Position numbers and translations under genes: made by a program
In this document: positions 21,001 through 35,335 of the stretch, in pieces
How positions within the stretch are numbered: position 1 is the stretch's first letter
Layout of the letters: the number at the start of each line of letters is the position of its first letter
Source: Limanda limanda
Lineage: Eukaryota > Chordata > Actinopteri > Pleuronectiformes > Pleuronectidae
Reading direction: 5' to 3'
Assembly: GCF_963576545.1 (NCBI RefSeq)
Contig: NW_026870430.1
Span: 124,001-188,000 of the forward strand
Length of the DNA: 64,000 bases
The notes under the pieces: generated by a model
Database searches by the model: none
Told to the model about the DNA's origin: nothing
What the model saw: only the letters and a program-made list of their open reading frames with translations

Positions 21001-24000
21001 ATCTGAGGAGATATTCTTGAATAACTTTTTTTGTGAAGGTCGGAGAGACTTGCAAGTAGGCTCTACCCCCACTAAATGGGGTTGCGCGCATCGATCGGTA
21101 CCATCCTTGAGCTTCTCCGACTTTCGGAAGGGTTAGGGTTAGGGTTAGGGATGAAAGCACATAGGAGAAAGAGATATTCTTGAATAACTTTTTTTGTGAA
21201 GGTCGGAGAGACTTGCAAGTAGGCTCTACCCCCACTAAATGGGGTAGCGCGCATCGATCGGTACCATCCTTGAGCTTCTCCGACTTTCGGAAGGGTTAGG
21301 GTTAGGGATGAAAGCACATAGGAGAAAGAGATATTCTTGAATAACTTTTTTTGTGAAGGTCGGAGAGACTTGGAAAGTGGTTGCATCTGGACTAATTTGG
21401 GTCCTGCGGATCGATTGGTACCATCCCCGAGCTTGTACGACCTTCGGAAGAGGTCGACCGACGAAATTCCCCCAAATCTGAGGAGATATTCTTGAATAAC
21501 TTTTTTTGTGAAGGTCGGAGAGACTTGCAAGTAGGCTCTACCCCCACTAAATGGGGTTGTGCGCATCGATCAGTACCATCCTTGAGCTTCTCCGACTTTC
21601 GGAAGGGTTAGGGTTAGGGTTAGGGATGAAAGCACATAGGAGAAAGAGATATTCTTGAATAACTTTTTTTGTGAAGGTCGGAGAGACTTGCAAGTAGGCT
21701 CTACCCCCACTAAATGGGGTAGCGCGCATCGATCGGTACCATCCTTGAGCTTCTCCGACTTTCGGAAGGGTTAGGGTTAGGGTTAGGGATGAAAGCACAT
21801 AGGAGAAAGAGATATTCTTGAATAACTTTTTTTGTGAAGGTCGGAGAGACTTGCAAGTAGGCTCTACCCCCACTAAATGGGGTAGCGCGCATCGATCGGT
21901 ACCATCCTTGAGCTTCTCCGACTTTCGGAAGGGTTAGGGTTAGGGTTAGGGATGAAAGCACATAGGAGAAAGAGATATTCTTGAATAACTTTTTTTGTGA
22001 AGGTCGGAGAGACTTGCAAGTAGGCTCTACCCCCACTAAATGGGGTAGCGCGCATCGATCGGTACCATCCTTGAGCTTCTCCGACTTTCGGAAGGGTTAG
22101 GGTTAGGGATGAAAGCACATAGGAGAAAGAGATATTCTTGAATAACTTTTTTTGTGAAGGTCGGAGAGACTTGGAAAGTGGTTGCATCTGGACTAATTTG
22201 GGTCCTGCGGATCGATTGGTACCATCCCCGAGCTTGTACGACCTTTGGAAGAGGTCGACCGACGAAATTCCCCCAAATCTGAGGAGATATTCTTGAATAA
22301 CTTTTTTTGTGAAGGTCGGAGAGACTTGCAAGTAGGCTCTACCCCCACTAAATGGGGTTGTGCGCATCGATCAGTACCATCCTTGAGCTTCTCCGACTTT
22401 CGGAAGGGTTAGGGTTAGGGTTAGGGATGAAAGCACATAGGAGAAAGAGATATTCTTGAATAACTTTTTTTGTGAAGGTCGGAGAGACTTGCAAGTAGGC
22501 TCTACCCCCACTAAATGGGGTAGCGCGCATCGATCAGTACCATCCTTGAGCTTCTCCGACTTTCGGAAGGGTTAGGGTTAGGGTTAGGGATGAAAGCACA
22601 TAGGAGAAAGAGATATTCTTGAATAACTTTTTTTGTGAAGGTCGGAGAGACTTGCAAGTAGGCTCTACCCCCACTAAATGGGGTAGCGCGCATCGATCGG
22701 TACCATCCTTGAGCTTCTCCGACTTTCGGAAGGGTTAGGGTTAGGGTTAGGGATGAAAGCACATAGGAGAAAGAGATATTCTTGAATAACTTTTTTTGTG
22801 AAGGTCGGAGAGACTTGCAAGTAGGCTCTACCCCCACTAAATGGGGTAGCGCGCATCGATCGGTACCATCCTTGAGCTTCTCCGACTTTCGGAAGGGTTA
22901 TGGTTAGGGTTAGGGATGAAAGCACATAGGAGAAAGAGATATTCTTGAATAACTTTTTTTGTGAAGGTCGGAGAGACTTGCAAGTAGGCTCTACCCCCAC
23001 TAAATGGGGTTGCGCGCATCGATCAGTACCATCCTTGAGCTTCTCCGACTTTCGGAAGGGTTAGGGTTAGGGTTAGGGATGAAAGCACATAGGAGAAAGA
23101 GATATTCTTGAATAACTTTTTTTGTGAAGGTCGGAGAGACTTGCAAGTAGGCTCTACCCCCACTAAATGGGGTAGCGCGCATCGATCGGTACCATCCTTG
23201 AGCTTCTCCGACTTTCGGAAGGGTTAGGGTTAGGGATGAAAGCACATAGGAGAAAGAGATATTCTTGAATAACTTTTTTTGTGAAGGTCGGAGAGACTTG
23301 GAAAGTGGTTGCATCTGGACTAATTTGGGTCCTGCGGATCGATTGGTACCATCCCCGAGCTTGTACGACCTTCGGAAGAGGTCGACCGACGAAATTCCCC
23401 CAAATCTGAGGAGATATTCTTGAATAACTTTTTTTGTGAAGGTCGGAGAGACTTGCAAGTAGGCTCTACCCCCACTAAATGGGGTTGCGCGCATCGATCA
23501 GTACCATCCTTGAGCTTCTCCGACTTTCGGAAGGGTTAGGGTTAGGGTTAGGGATGAAAGCACATAGGAGAAAGAGATATTCTTGAATAACTTTTTTTGT
23601 GAAGGTCGGAGAGACTTGCAAGTAGGCTCTACCCCCACTAAATGGGGTAGCGCGCATCGATCGGTACCATCCTTGAGCTTCTCCGACTTTCGGAAGGGTT
23701 AGGGTTAGGGATGAAAGCACATAGGAGAAAGAGATATTCTTGAATAACTTTTTTTGTGAAGGTCGGAGAGACTTGCAAGTAGGCTCTACCCCCACTAAAT
23801 GGGGTAGCGCGCATCGATCGGTACCATCCTTGAGCTTCTCCGACTTTCGGAAGGGTTAGGGTTAGGGATGAAAGCACATAGGAGAAAGAGATATTCTTGA
23901 ATAACTTTTTTTGTGAAGGTCGGAGAGACTTGCAAGTAGGCTCTACCCCCACTAAATGGGGTAGCGCGCATCGATCGGTACCATCCTTGAGCTTCTCCGA

Positions 24001-24246
24001 CTTTCGGAAGGGTTAGGGTTAGGGTTAGGGATGAAAGCACATAGGAGAAAGAGATATTCTTGAATAACTTTTTTTGTGAAGGTCGGAGAGACTTGAAAAG
24101 TGGTTGCATCTGGACTAATTTGGGTCCTGCGGATCGATTGGTACCATCCCCGAGCTTGTACGACCTTCGGAAGAGGTCGACCGACGAAATTCCCCCAAAT
24201 CTGAGGAGATATTCTTGAATAACTTTTTTTGTGAAGGTCGGAGAGA
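18004..24246 (+). repeat. Block rich in short a units (A-a-B trimers, 475 bp)
   Basis: Order: A5-B, A-B, A-a-B, A2-a-B, A3-B, A-a-B, A3-a-B, A5-a-B, A-a-a-A-B. A 638-bp group (A-a-B-A) is repeated at 19292 and 19930. GGTTGTGCG marks A units after B at about 19802, 20440, 21560 and 22360. The tract at 22901 is broken (GGG to TGG). Confidence 0.85.
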
Positions 24247-26490
24247 CTTGCAAGTAGGCTCTACCCCCACTAAATGGGGTAGCGCGCATCGATCGGTACC
24301 ATCTTTGAGCTTCTCCGACTTTCGGAAGGGTTAGGGTTAGGGTTAGGGATGAAAGCACATAGGAGAAAGAGATATTCTTGAATAACTTTTTTTGTGAAGG
24401 TCAAAGAGACTTGCAAGTAGGCTCTACCCCCACTAAATGGGGTAGCGCGCATCGATCGGTACCATCCTTGAGCTTCTCCGACTTTCGGAAGGGTTAGGGT
24501 TAGGGTTAGGGATGAAAGCACATAGGAGAAAGAGATATTCTTGAATAACTTTTTTTGTGAAGGTCGGAGAGACTTGGAAAGTGGTTGCATCTGGACTAAT
24601 TTGGGTCCTGCAGATCGATTGGTACCATCCCCGAGCTTGTACGACCTTCGGAAGAGGTCGACCGACGAAATTCCCCCAAATCTGAGGAGATATTCTTGAA
24701 TAACTTTTTTTGTGAAGGTCGGAGAGACTTGCAAGTAGGCTCTACCCCCACTAAATGGGGTTGCGCGCATCGATCAGTACCATCCTTGAGCTTCTCCGAC
24801 TTTTGGAAGGGTTAGGGTTAGGGTTAGGGATGAAAGCACATAGGAGAAAGAGATATTCTTGAATAACTTTTTTTGTGAAGGTCGGAGAGACTTGCAAGTA
24901 GGCTCTACCCCCACTAAATGGGGTAGCGCGCATCGATCGGTACCATCCTTGAGCTTCTCCGACTTTCGGAAGGGTTAGGGTTAGGGTTAGGGATGAAAGC
25001 ACATAGGAGAAAGAGATATTCTTGAATAACTTTTTTTGTGAAGGTCGGAGAGACTTGCAAGTAGGCTCTACCCCCACTAAATGGGGTAGCGCGCATCGAT
25101 CGGTACCATCCTTGAGCTTCTCCGACTTTCGGAAGGGTTAGGGTTAGGGTTAGGGATGAAAGCACATAGGAGAAAGAGATATTCTTGAATAACTTTTTTT
25201 GTGAAGGTCGGAGAGACTTGCAAGTAGGCTCTACCCCCACTAAATGGGGTAGCGCGCATCGATCGGTACCATCCTTGAGCTTCTCCGACTTTCGGAAGGG
25301 TTAGGGTTAGGGTTAGGGATGAAAGCACATAGGAGAAAGAGATATTCTTGAATAACTTTTTTTGTGAAGGTCGGAGAGACTTGGAAAGTGGTTGCATCTG
25401 GACTAATTTGGGTCCTGCGGATCGATTGGTACCATCCCCGAGCTTGTACGACCTTCGGAAGAGGTCGACCGACGAAATTCCCCCAAATCTGAGGAGATAT
25501 TCTTGAATAACTTTTTTTGTGAAGGTCGGAGAGACTTGCAAGTAGGCTCTACCCCCACTAAATGGGGTAGCGCGCATCGATCGGTACCATCCTTGAGCTT
25601 CTCCGACTTTCGGAAGGGTTAGGGTTAGGGTTAGGGATGAAAGCACATAGGAGAAAGAGATATTCTTGAATAACTTTTTTTGTGAAGGTCGGAGAGACTT
25701 GGAAAGTGGTTGCATCTGGACTAATTTGGGTCCTGCGGATCGATTGGTACCATCCCCGAGCTTGTACGACCTTCGGAAGAGGTCGACTGACGAAATTCCC
25801 CCAAATCTGAGGAGATATTCTTGAATAACTTTTTTTGTGAAGGTCGGAGAGACTTGCAAGTAGGCTCTACCCCCACTAAATGGGGTTGCGCGCATCGATC
25901 GGTACCATCCTTGAGCTTCTCCGACTTTCGGAAGGGTTAGGGTTAGGGTTAGGGATGAAAGCACATAGGAGAAAGAGATATTCTTGAATAACTTTTTTTG
26001 TGAAGGTCGGAGAGACTTGCAAGTAGGCTCTACCCCCACTAAATGGGGTAGCGCGCATCGATCGGTACCATCCTTGAGCTTCTCCGACTTTCGGAAGGGT
26101 TAGGGTTAGGGATGAAAGCACATAGGAGAAAGAGATATTCTTGAATAACTTTTTTTGTGAAGGTCGGAGAGACTTGGAAAGTGGTTGCATCTGGACTAAT
26201 TTGGGTCCTGCGGATCGATTGGAACCATCCCCGAGCTTGTACGACCTTCGGAAGAGGTCGACCGACGAAATTCCCCCAAATCTGAGGAGATATTCTTGAA
26301 TAACTTTTTTTGTGAAGGTCGGAGAGACTTGCAAGTAGGCTCTACCCCCACTAAATGGGGTTGTGCGCATCGATCAGTACCATCCTTGAGCTTCTCCGAC
26401 TTTCGGAAGGGTTAGGGTTAGGGTTAGGGATGAAAGCACATAGGAGAAAGAGATATTCTTGAATAACTTTTTTTGTGAAGGTCGGAGAGA
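24247..26490 (+). repeat. 2244-bp superunit, copy 1
   Basis: Order: A-A-B, A4-B, A-B, A-a-B, A. It shares CTGCAGATC (about 24610) and CTTTTGGAAG (about 24804) with copy 2. Private changes are GGTCAAAGAG near 24402, C to T at 25788 and GGAACC near 26222. A related segment lies 6561 bp upstream, from about 18.4 kb. Confidence 0.85.
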
Positions 26491-28734
26491 CTTGCAAGTA
26501 GGCTCTACCCCCACTAAATGGGGTAGCGCGCATCGATCGGTACCATCCTTGAGCTTCTCCGACTTTCGGAAGGGTTAGGGTTAGGGTTAGGGATGAAAGC
26601 ACATAGGAGAAAGAGATATTCTTGAATAACTTTTTTTGTGAAGGTCGGAGAGACTTGCAAGTAGGCTCTACCCCCACTAAATGGGGTAGCGCGCATCGAT
26701 CGGTACCATCCTTGAGCTTCTCCGACTTTCGGAAGGGTTAGGGTTAGGGTTAGGGATGAAAGCACATAGGAGAAAGAGATATTCTTGAATAACTTTTTTT
26801 GTGAAGGTCGGAGAGACTTGGAAAGTGGTTGCATCTGGACTAATTTGGGTCCTGCAGATCGATTGGTACCATCCCCGAGCTTGTACGACCTTCGGAAGAG
26901 GTCGACCGACGAAATTCCCCCAAATCTGAGGAGATATTCTTGAATAACTTTTTTTGTGAAGGTCGGAGAGACTTGCAAGTAGGCTCTACCCCCACTAAAT
27001 GGGGTTGCGCGCATCGATCAGTACCATCCTTGAGCTTCTCCGACTTTTGGAAGGGTTAGGGTTAGGGTTAGGGATGAAAGCACATAGGAGAAAGAGATAT
27101 TCTTGAATAACTTTTTTTGTGAAGGTCGGAGAGACTTGCAAGTAGGCTCTACCCCCACTAAATGGGGTAGCGCGCATCGATCGGTACCATCCTTGAGCTT
27201 CTCCGACTTTCGGAAGGGTTAGGGTTAGGGTTAGGGATGAAAGCACATAGGAGAAAGAGATATTCTTGAATAACTTTTTTTGTGAAGGTCGGAGAGACTT
27301 GCAAGTAGGCTTTACCCCCACTAAATGGGGTAGCGCGCATCGATCGGTACCATCCTTGAGCTTCTCCGACTTTCGGAAGGGTTAGGGTTAGGGTTAGGGA
27401 TGAAAGCACATAGGAGAAAGAGATATTCTTGAATAACTTTTTTTGTGAAGGTCGGAGAGACTTGCAAGTAGGCTCTACCCCCACTAAATGGGGTAGCGCG
27501 CATCGATCGGTACCATCCTTGAGCTTCTCCGACTTTCGGAAGGGTTAGGGTTAGGGTTAGGGATGAAAGCACATAGGAGAAAGAGATATTCTTGAATAAC
27601 TTTTTTTGTGAAGGTCGGAGAGACTTGGAAAGTGGTTGCATCTGGACTAATTTGGGTCCTGCGGATCGATTGGTACCATCCCCGAGCTTGTACGACCTTC
27701 GGAAGAGGTCGACCGACGAAATTCCCCCAAATCTGAGGAGATATTCTTGAATAACTTTTTTTGTGAAGGTCGGAGAGACTTGCAAGTAGGCTCTACCCCC
27801 ACTAAATGGGGTAGCGCGCATCGATCGGTACCATCCTTGAGCTTCTCCGACTTTCGGAAGGGTTAGGGTTAGGGTTAGGGATGAAAGCACATAGGAGAAA
27901 GAGATATTCTTGAATAACTTTTTTTGTGAAGGTCGGAGAGACTTGGAAAGTGGTTGCATCTGGACTAATTTGGGTCCTGCGGATCGATTGGTACCATCCC
28001 CGAGCTTGTACGACCTTCGGAAGAGGTCGACCGACGAAATTCCCCCAAATCTGAGGAGATATTCTTGAATAACTTTTTTTGTGAAGGTCGGAGAGACTTG
28101 CAAGTAGGCTCTACCCCCACTAAATGGGGTTGCGCGCATCGATCGGTACCATCCTTGAGCTTCTCCGACTTTCGGAAGGGTTAGGGTTAGGGTTAGGGAT
28201 GAAAGCACATAGGAGAAAGAGATATTCTTGAATAACTTTTTTTGTGAAGGTCGGAGAGACTTGCAAGTAGGCTCTACCCCCACTAAATGGGGTAGCGCGC
28301 ATCGATCGGTACCATCCTTGAGCTTCTCCGACTTTCGGAAGGGTTAGGGTTAGGGATGAAAGCACATAGGAGAAAGAGATATTCTTGAATAACTTTTTTT
28401 GTGAAGGTCGGAGAGACTTGGAAAGTGGTTGCATCTGGACTAATTTGGGTCCTGCGGATCGATTGGTACCATCCCCGAGCTTGTACGACCTTCGGAAGAG
28501 GTCGACCGACGAAATTCCCCCAAATCTGAGGAGATATTCTTGAATAACTTTTTTTGTGAAGGTCGGAGAGACTTGCAAGTAGGCTCTACCCCCACTAAAT
28601 GGGGTTGCGCGCATCGATCAGTACCATCCTTGAGCTTCTCCGACTTTCGTAAGGGTTAGGGTTAGGGTTAGGGATGAAAGCACATAGGAGAAAGAGATAT
28701 TCTTGAATAACTTTTTTTGTGAAGGTCGGAGAGA
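26491..28734 (+). repeat. 2244-bp superunit, copy 2
   Basis: Same unit order as copy 1, with CTGCAGATC near 26854 and CTTTTGGAAG near 27047. It has a private GGCTTTACC near 27310. The last A unit has TTTCGTAAGG near 28650. Confidence 0.85.
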
Positions 28735-30187
28735 CTTGCAAGTAGGCTCTACCCCCACTAAATGGGGTAGCGCGCATCGATCGGTACCATCCTTGAGCTT
28801 CTCCGACTTTCGGAAGGGTTAGGGTTAGGGTTAGGGATGAAAGCACATAGGAGAAAGAGATATTCTTGAATAACTTTTTTTGTGAAGGTCGGAGAGACTT
28901 GCAAGTAGGCTCTACCCCCACTAAATGGGGTAGCGCGCATCGATCGGTACCATCCTTGAGCTTCTCCGACTTTCGGAAGGGTTAGGGTTAGGGTTAGGGA
29001 TGAAAGCACATAGGAGAAAGAGATATTCTTGAATAACTTTTTTTGTGAAGGTCGGAGAGACTTGCAAGTAGGCTCTACCCCCACTAAATGGGGTAGCACG
29101 CATCGATCGGTACCATCCTTGAGCTTCTCCGACTTTCGGAAGGGTTAGGGTTAGGGTTAGGGATGAAAGCACATAGGAGAAAGAGATATTCTTGAATAAC
29201 TTTTTTTGTGAAGGTCGGAGAGACTTGCAAGTAGGCTCTACCCCCACTAAATGGGGTTGCGCGCATCGATCAGTACCATCCTTGAGCTTCTCCGACTTTC
29301 GGAAGGGTTAGGGTTAGGGTTAGGGATGAAAGCACATAGGAGAAAAAGATATTCTTGAATAACTTTTTTTGTGAAGGTCGGAGAGACTTGCAAGTAGGCT
29401 CTACCCCCACTAAATGGGGTAGCGCGCATCGATCGGTACCATCCTTGAGCTTCTCCGACTTTCGGAAGGGTTAGGGTTAGGGATGAAAGCACATAGGAGA
29501 AAGAGATATTCTTGAATAACTTTTTTTGTGAAGGTCGGAGAGACTTGCAAGTAGGCTCTACCCCCACTAAATGGGGTAGCGCACATCGATCGGTACCATC
29601 CTTGAGCTTCTCCGACTTTCGGAAGGGTTAGGGTTAGGGTTAGGGATGAAAGCACATAGGAGAAAGAGATATTCTTGAATAACTTTTTTTGTGAAGGTCG
29701 GAGAGACTTGCAAGTAGGCTCTACCCCCACTAAATGGGGTAGCGCGCATCGATCGGTACCATCCTTGAGCTTCTCCGACTTTCGGAAGGGTTAGGGTTAG
29801 GGTTAGGGATGAAAGCACATAGGAGAAAGAGATATTCTTGAATAACTTTTTTTGTGAAGGTCGGAGAGACTTGCAAGTAGGCTCTACCCCCACTAAATGG
29901 GGTAGCGCGCATCGATCGGTACCATCCTTGAGCTTCTCCGACTTTCGGAAGGGTTAGGGTTAGGGTTAGGGATGAAAGCACATAGGAGAAAGAGATATTC
30001 TTGAATAACTTTTTTTGTGAAGGTCGGAGAGACTTGAAAAGTGGTTGCATCTGGACTAATTTGGGTCCTGCGGATCGATTGGTACCATCCCCGAGCTTGT
30101 ACGACCTTCGGAAGAGGTCGACCGACGAAATTCCCCCAAATCTGAGGAGATATTCTTGAATAACTTTTTTTGTGAAGGTTGGAGAGA
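28735..30187 (+). repeat. A-rich run ending in one B
   Basis: Part of a run of nine A-type units between B units (28595 to 30050 by anchor), including one a at 29410. The closing B has CTTGAAAAGTGG instead of CTTGGAAAGTGG and a C to T change at 30180. Confidence 0.85.
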
Positions 30188-33100
30188 CTTGCAAGTAGGC
30201 TCTACCCCCACTAAATGGGGTAGCGCGCATCGATCGGTACCATCCTTGAGCTTCTCCGACTTTCGGAAGGGTTAGGGTTAGGGTTAGGGATGAAAGCACA
30301 TAGGAGAAAGAGATATTCTTGAATAACTTTTTTTGTGAAGGTCGGAGAGACTTGCAAGTAGGCTCTACCCCCACTAAATGGGGTAGCGCGCATCGATCGG
30401 TACCATCCTTGAGCTTCTCCGACTTTCGGAAGGGTTAGGGTTAGGGTTAGGGATGAAAGCACATAGGAGAAAGAGATATTCTTGAATAACTTTTTTTGTG
30501 AAGGTCGGAGAGACTTGAAAAGTGGTTGCATCTGGACTAATTTGGGTCCTGCAGATCGATTGGTACCATCCCCGAGCTTGTACGACCTTCGGAAGAGGTC
30601 GACCGACGAAATTCCCCCAAATCTGAGGAGATATTCTTGAATAACTTTTTTTGTGAAGGTCGGAGAGACTTGCAAGTAGGCTCTACCCCCACTAAATGGG
30701 GTTGCGCGCATCGATCAGTACCATCCTTGAGCTTCTCCGACTTTTGGAAGGGTTAGGGTTAGGGTTAGGGATGAAAGCACATAGGAGAAAGAGATATTCT
30801 TGAATAACTTTTTTTGTGAAGGTCGGAGAGACTTGCAAGTAGGCTCTACCCCCACTAAATGGGGTAGCTCGCATCGATCGGTACCATCCTTGAGCTTCTC
30901 CGACTTTCGGAAGGGTTAGGGTTAGGGTTAGGGATGAAAGCACATAGGAGAAAGAGATATTCTTGAATAACTTTTTTTGTGAAGGTCGGAGAGACTTGCA
31001 AGTAGGCTCTACCCCCACTAAATGGGGTAGCGCGCATCGATCGGTACCATCCTTGAGCTTCTCCGACTTTCGGAAGGGTTAGGGTTAGGGTTAGGGATGA
31101 AAGCACATAGGAGAAAGAGATATTCTTGAATAACTTTTTTTGTGAAGGTCGGAGAGACTTGCAAGTAGGCTCTACCCCCACTAAATGGGGTAGCGCGCAT
31201 CGATCGGTACCATCCTTGAGCTTCTCCGACTTTCGGAAGGGTTAGGGTTAGGGTTAGGGATGAAAGCACATAGGAGAAAGAGATATTCTTGAATAACTTT
31301 TTTTGTGAAGGTCGGAGAGACTTGCAAGTAGGCTCTACCCCCACTAAATGGGGTTGCGCGCATCGATCAGTACCATCCTTGAGCTTCTCCGACTTTCGGA
31401 AGGGTTAGGGTTAGGGTTAGGGATGAAAGCACATAGGAGAAAGAGATATTCTTGAATAACTTTTTTTGTGAAGGTCGGAGAGACTTGCAAGTAGGCTCTA
31501 CCCCCACTAAATGGGGTAGCGCGCATCGATCGGTACCATCCTTGAGCTTCTCCGACTTTCGGAAGGGTTAGGGTTAGGGATGAAAGCACATAGGAGAAAG
31601 AGATATTCTTGAATAACTTTTTTTGTGAAGGTCGGAGAGACTTGGAAAGTGGTTGCATCTGGACTAATTTGGGTCCTGCGGATCGATTGGTACCATCCCC
31701 GAGCTTGTACGACCTTCGGAAGAGGTCGACCGACGAAATTCCCCCAAATCTGAGGAGATATTCTTGAATAACTTTTTTTGTGAAGGTCGGAGAGACTTGC
31801 AAGTAGGCTCTACCCCCACTAAATGGGGTTGCGCGCATCGATCAGTACCATCCTTGAGCTTCTCCGACTTTCGGAAGGGTTAGGGTTAGGGTTAGGGCTG
31901 AAAGCACATAGGAGAAAGAGATATTCTTGAATAACTTTTTTTGTGAAGGTCGGAGAGACTTGCAAGTAGGCTCTACCCCCACTAAATGGGGTAGCGCGCA
32001 TCGATCGGTACCATCCTTGAGCTTCTCCGACTTTCGGAAGGGTTAGGGTTAGGGTTAGGGATGAAAGCACATAGGAGAAAGAGATATTCTTGAATAACTT
32101 TTTTTGTGAAGGTCGGAGAGACTTGCAAGTAGGCTCTACCCCCACTAAATGGGGTAGCGCGCATCGATCGGTACCATCCTTGAGCTTCTCCGACTTTCGG
32201 AAGGGTTAGGGTTAGGGTTAGGGATGAAAGCACATAGGAGAAAGAGATATTCTTGAATAACTTTTTTTGTGAAGGTCGGAGAGACTTGCAAGTAGGCTCT
32301 ACCCCCACTAAATGGGGTAGCGCGCATCGATCGGTACCATCCTTGAGCTTCTCCGACTTTCGGAAGGGTTAGGGTTAGGGTTAGGGATGAAAGCACATAG
32401 GAGAAAGAGATATTCTTGAATAACTTTTTTTGTGAAGGTCGGAGAGACTTGAAAAGTGGTTGCATCTGGACTAATTTGGGTCCTGCGGATCGATTGGTAC
32501 CATCCCCGAGCTTGTACGACCTTCGGAAGAGGTCGACCGACGAAATTCCCCCAAATCTGAGGAGATATTCTTGAATAACTTTTTTTGTGAAGGTCGGAGA
32601 GACTTGCAAGTAGGCTCTACCCCCACTAAATGGGGTAGCGCGCATCGATCGGTACCATCCTTGAGCTTCTCCGACTTTCGGAAGGGTTAGGGTTAGGGTT
32701 AGGGATGAAAGCACATAGGAGAAAGAGATATTCTTGAATAACTTTTTTTGTGAAGGTCGGAAAGACTTGCAAGTAGGCTCTACCCCCACTAAATGGGGTA
32801 GCGCGCATCGATCGGTACCATCCTTGAGCTTCTCCGACTTTCGGAAGGGTTAGGGTTAGGGTTAGGGATGAAAGCACATAGGAGAAAGAGATATTCTTGA
32901 ATAACTTTTTTTGTGAAGGTCGGAGAGACTTGGAAAGTGGTTGCATCTGGACTAATTTGGGTCCTGCAGATCGATTGGTACCATCCCCGAGCTTGTACGA
33001 CCTTCGGAAGAGGTCGACCGACGAAATTCCCCCAAATCTGAGGAGATATTCTTGAATAACTTTTTTTGTGAAGGTCGGAGAGACTTGCAAGTAGGCTCTA

Positions 33101-35335
33101 CCCCCACTAAATGGGGTTGCGCGCATCGATCAGTACCATCCTTGAGCTTCTCCGACTTTTGGAAGGGTTAGGGTTAGGGTTAGGGATGAAAGCACATAGG
33201 AGAAAGAGATATTCTTGAATAACTTTTTTTGTGAAGGTCGGAGAGACTTGCATGTAGGCTCTACCCCCACTAAATGGGGTAGCGCGCATCGATCGGTACC
33301 ATCCTTGAGCTTCTCCGACTTTCGGAAGGGTTAGGGTTAGGGTTAGGGATGAAAGCACATAGGAGAAAGAGATATTCTTGAATAACTTTTTTTGTGAAGG
33401 TCGGAGAGACTTGCAAGTAGGCTCTACCCCCACTAAATGGGGTAGCGCGCATCGATCGGTACCATCCTTGAGCTTCTCCGACTTTCGGAAGGGTTAGGGT
33501 TAGGGTTAGGGATGAAAGCACATAGGAGAAAGAGATATTCTTGAATAACTTTTTTTGTGAAGGTCGGAGAGACTTGCAAGTAGGCTCTACCCCCACTAAA
33601 TGGGGTAGCGCGCATCGATCGGTACCATCCTTGAGCTTCTCCGACTTTCGGAAGGGTTAGGGTTAGGGTTAGGGATGAAAGCACATAGGAGAAAGAGATA
33701 TTCTTGAATAACTTTTTTTGTGAAGGTCGGAGAGACTTGGAAAGTGGTTGCATCTGGACTAATTTGGGTCCTGCGGATCGATTGGTACCATCCCCGAGCT
33801 TGTACGACCTTCGGAAGAGGTCGACCGACGAAATTCCCCCAAATCTGAGGAGATATTCTTGAATAACTTTTTTTGTGAAGGTCGGAGAGACTTGCAAGTA
33901 GGCTCTACCCCCACTAAATGGGGTAGCGCGCATCGATCGGTACCATCCTTGAGCTTCTCCGACTTTCGGAAGGGTTAGGGTTAGGGATGAAAGCACATAG
34001 GAGAAAGAGATATTCTTGAATAACTTTTTTTGTGAAGGTCGGAGAGACTTGGAAAGTGGTTGCATCTGGACTAATTTGGGTCCTGCGGATCGATTGGTAC
34101 CATCCCCGAGCTTGTACGACCTTCGGAAGAGATCGACCGACGAAATTCCCCCAAATCTGAGGAGATATTCTTGAATAACCTTTTTTGTGAAGGTCGGAGA
34201 GACTTGCAAGTAGGCTCTACCCCCACTAAATGGGGTTGCGCGCATCGATCGGTACCATCCTTGAGCTTCTCCGACTTTCGGAAGGGTTAGGGTTAGGGTT
34301 AGGGATGAAAGCACATAGGAGAAAGAGATATTCTTGAATAACTTTTTTTGTGAAGGTCGGAGAGACTTGCAAGTAGGCTCTACCCCCACTAAATGGGGTA
34401 GCGCGCATCGATCGGTACCATCCTTGAGCTTCTCCGACTTTCGGAAGGGTTAGGGTTAGGGTTAGGGATGAAAGCACATAGGAGAAAGAGATATTCTTGA
34501 ATAACTTTTTTTGTGAAGGTCGGAGAGACTTGCAAGTAGGCTCTACCCCCACTAAATGGGGTAGCGCGCATCGATCGGTACCATCCTTGAGCTTCTCCGA
34601 CTTTCGGAAGGGTTAGGGTTAGGGTTAGGGATGAAAGCACATAGGAGAAAGAGATATTCTTGAATAACTTTTTTTGTGAAGGTCGGAGAGACTTGCAAGT
34701 AGGCTCTACCCCCACTAAATGGGGTAGCGCGCATCGATCGGTACCATCCTTGAGCTTCTCCGACTTTCGGAAGGGTTAGGGTTAGGGTTAGGGATGAAAG
34801 CACATAGGAGAAAGAGATATTCTTGAATAACTTTTTTTGTGAAGGTCGGAGAGACTTGGAAAGTGGTTGCATCTGGACTAATTTGGGGCCTGCAGATCGA
34901 TTGGTACCATCCCCGAGCTTGTACGACCTTCGGAAGAGGTCGACCGACGAAATTCCCCCAAATCTGAGGAGATATTCTTGAATAACTTTTTTTGTGAAGG
35001 TCGGAGAGACTTGCAAGTAGGCTCTACCCCCACTAAATGGGGTTGCGCGCATCGATCAGTACCATCCTTGAGCTTCTCCGACTTTTGGAAGGGTTAGGGT
35101 TAGGGTTAGGGATGAAAGCACATAGGAGAAAGAGATATTCTTGAATAACTTTTTTTGTGAAGGTCGGAGAGACTTGCAAGTAGGCTCTACCCCCACTAAA
35201 TGGGGTAGCGCGCATCGATCGGTACCATCCTTGAGCTTCTCCGACTTTCGGAAGGGTTAGGGTTAGGGTTAGGGATGAAAGCACATAGGAGAAAGAGATA
35301 TTCTTGAATAACTTTTTTTGTGAAGGTCGGAGAGA
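30188..35335 (+). repeat. ~5.15-kb superunit, copy 1
   Basis: Order: A2-B, A5-a-B, A4-B, A2-B, A4-B, a-B, A4-B, A2. The same order restarts at 35336 (offset 5148). After one A unit is dropped near 38.25 kb it continues at offset 4985. The first B with AACCTTTTTT instead of AACTTTTTTT appears here, near 34180. Confidence 0.75.
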
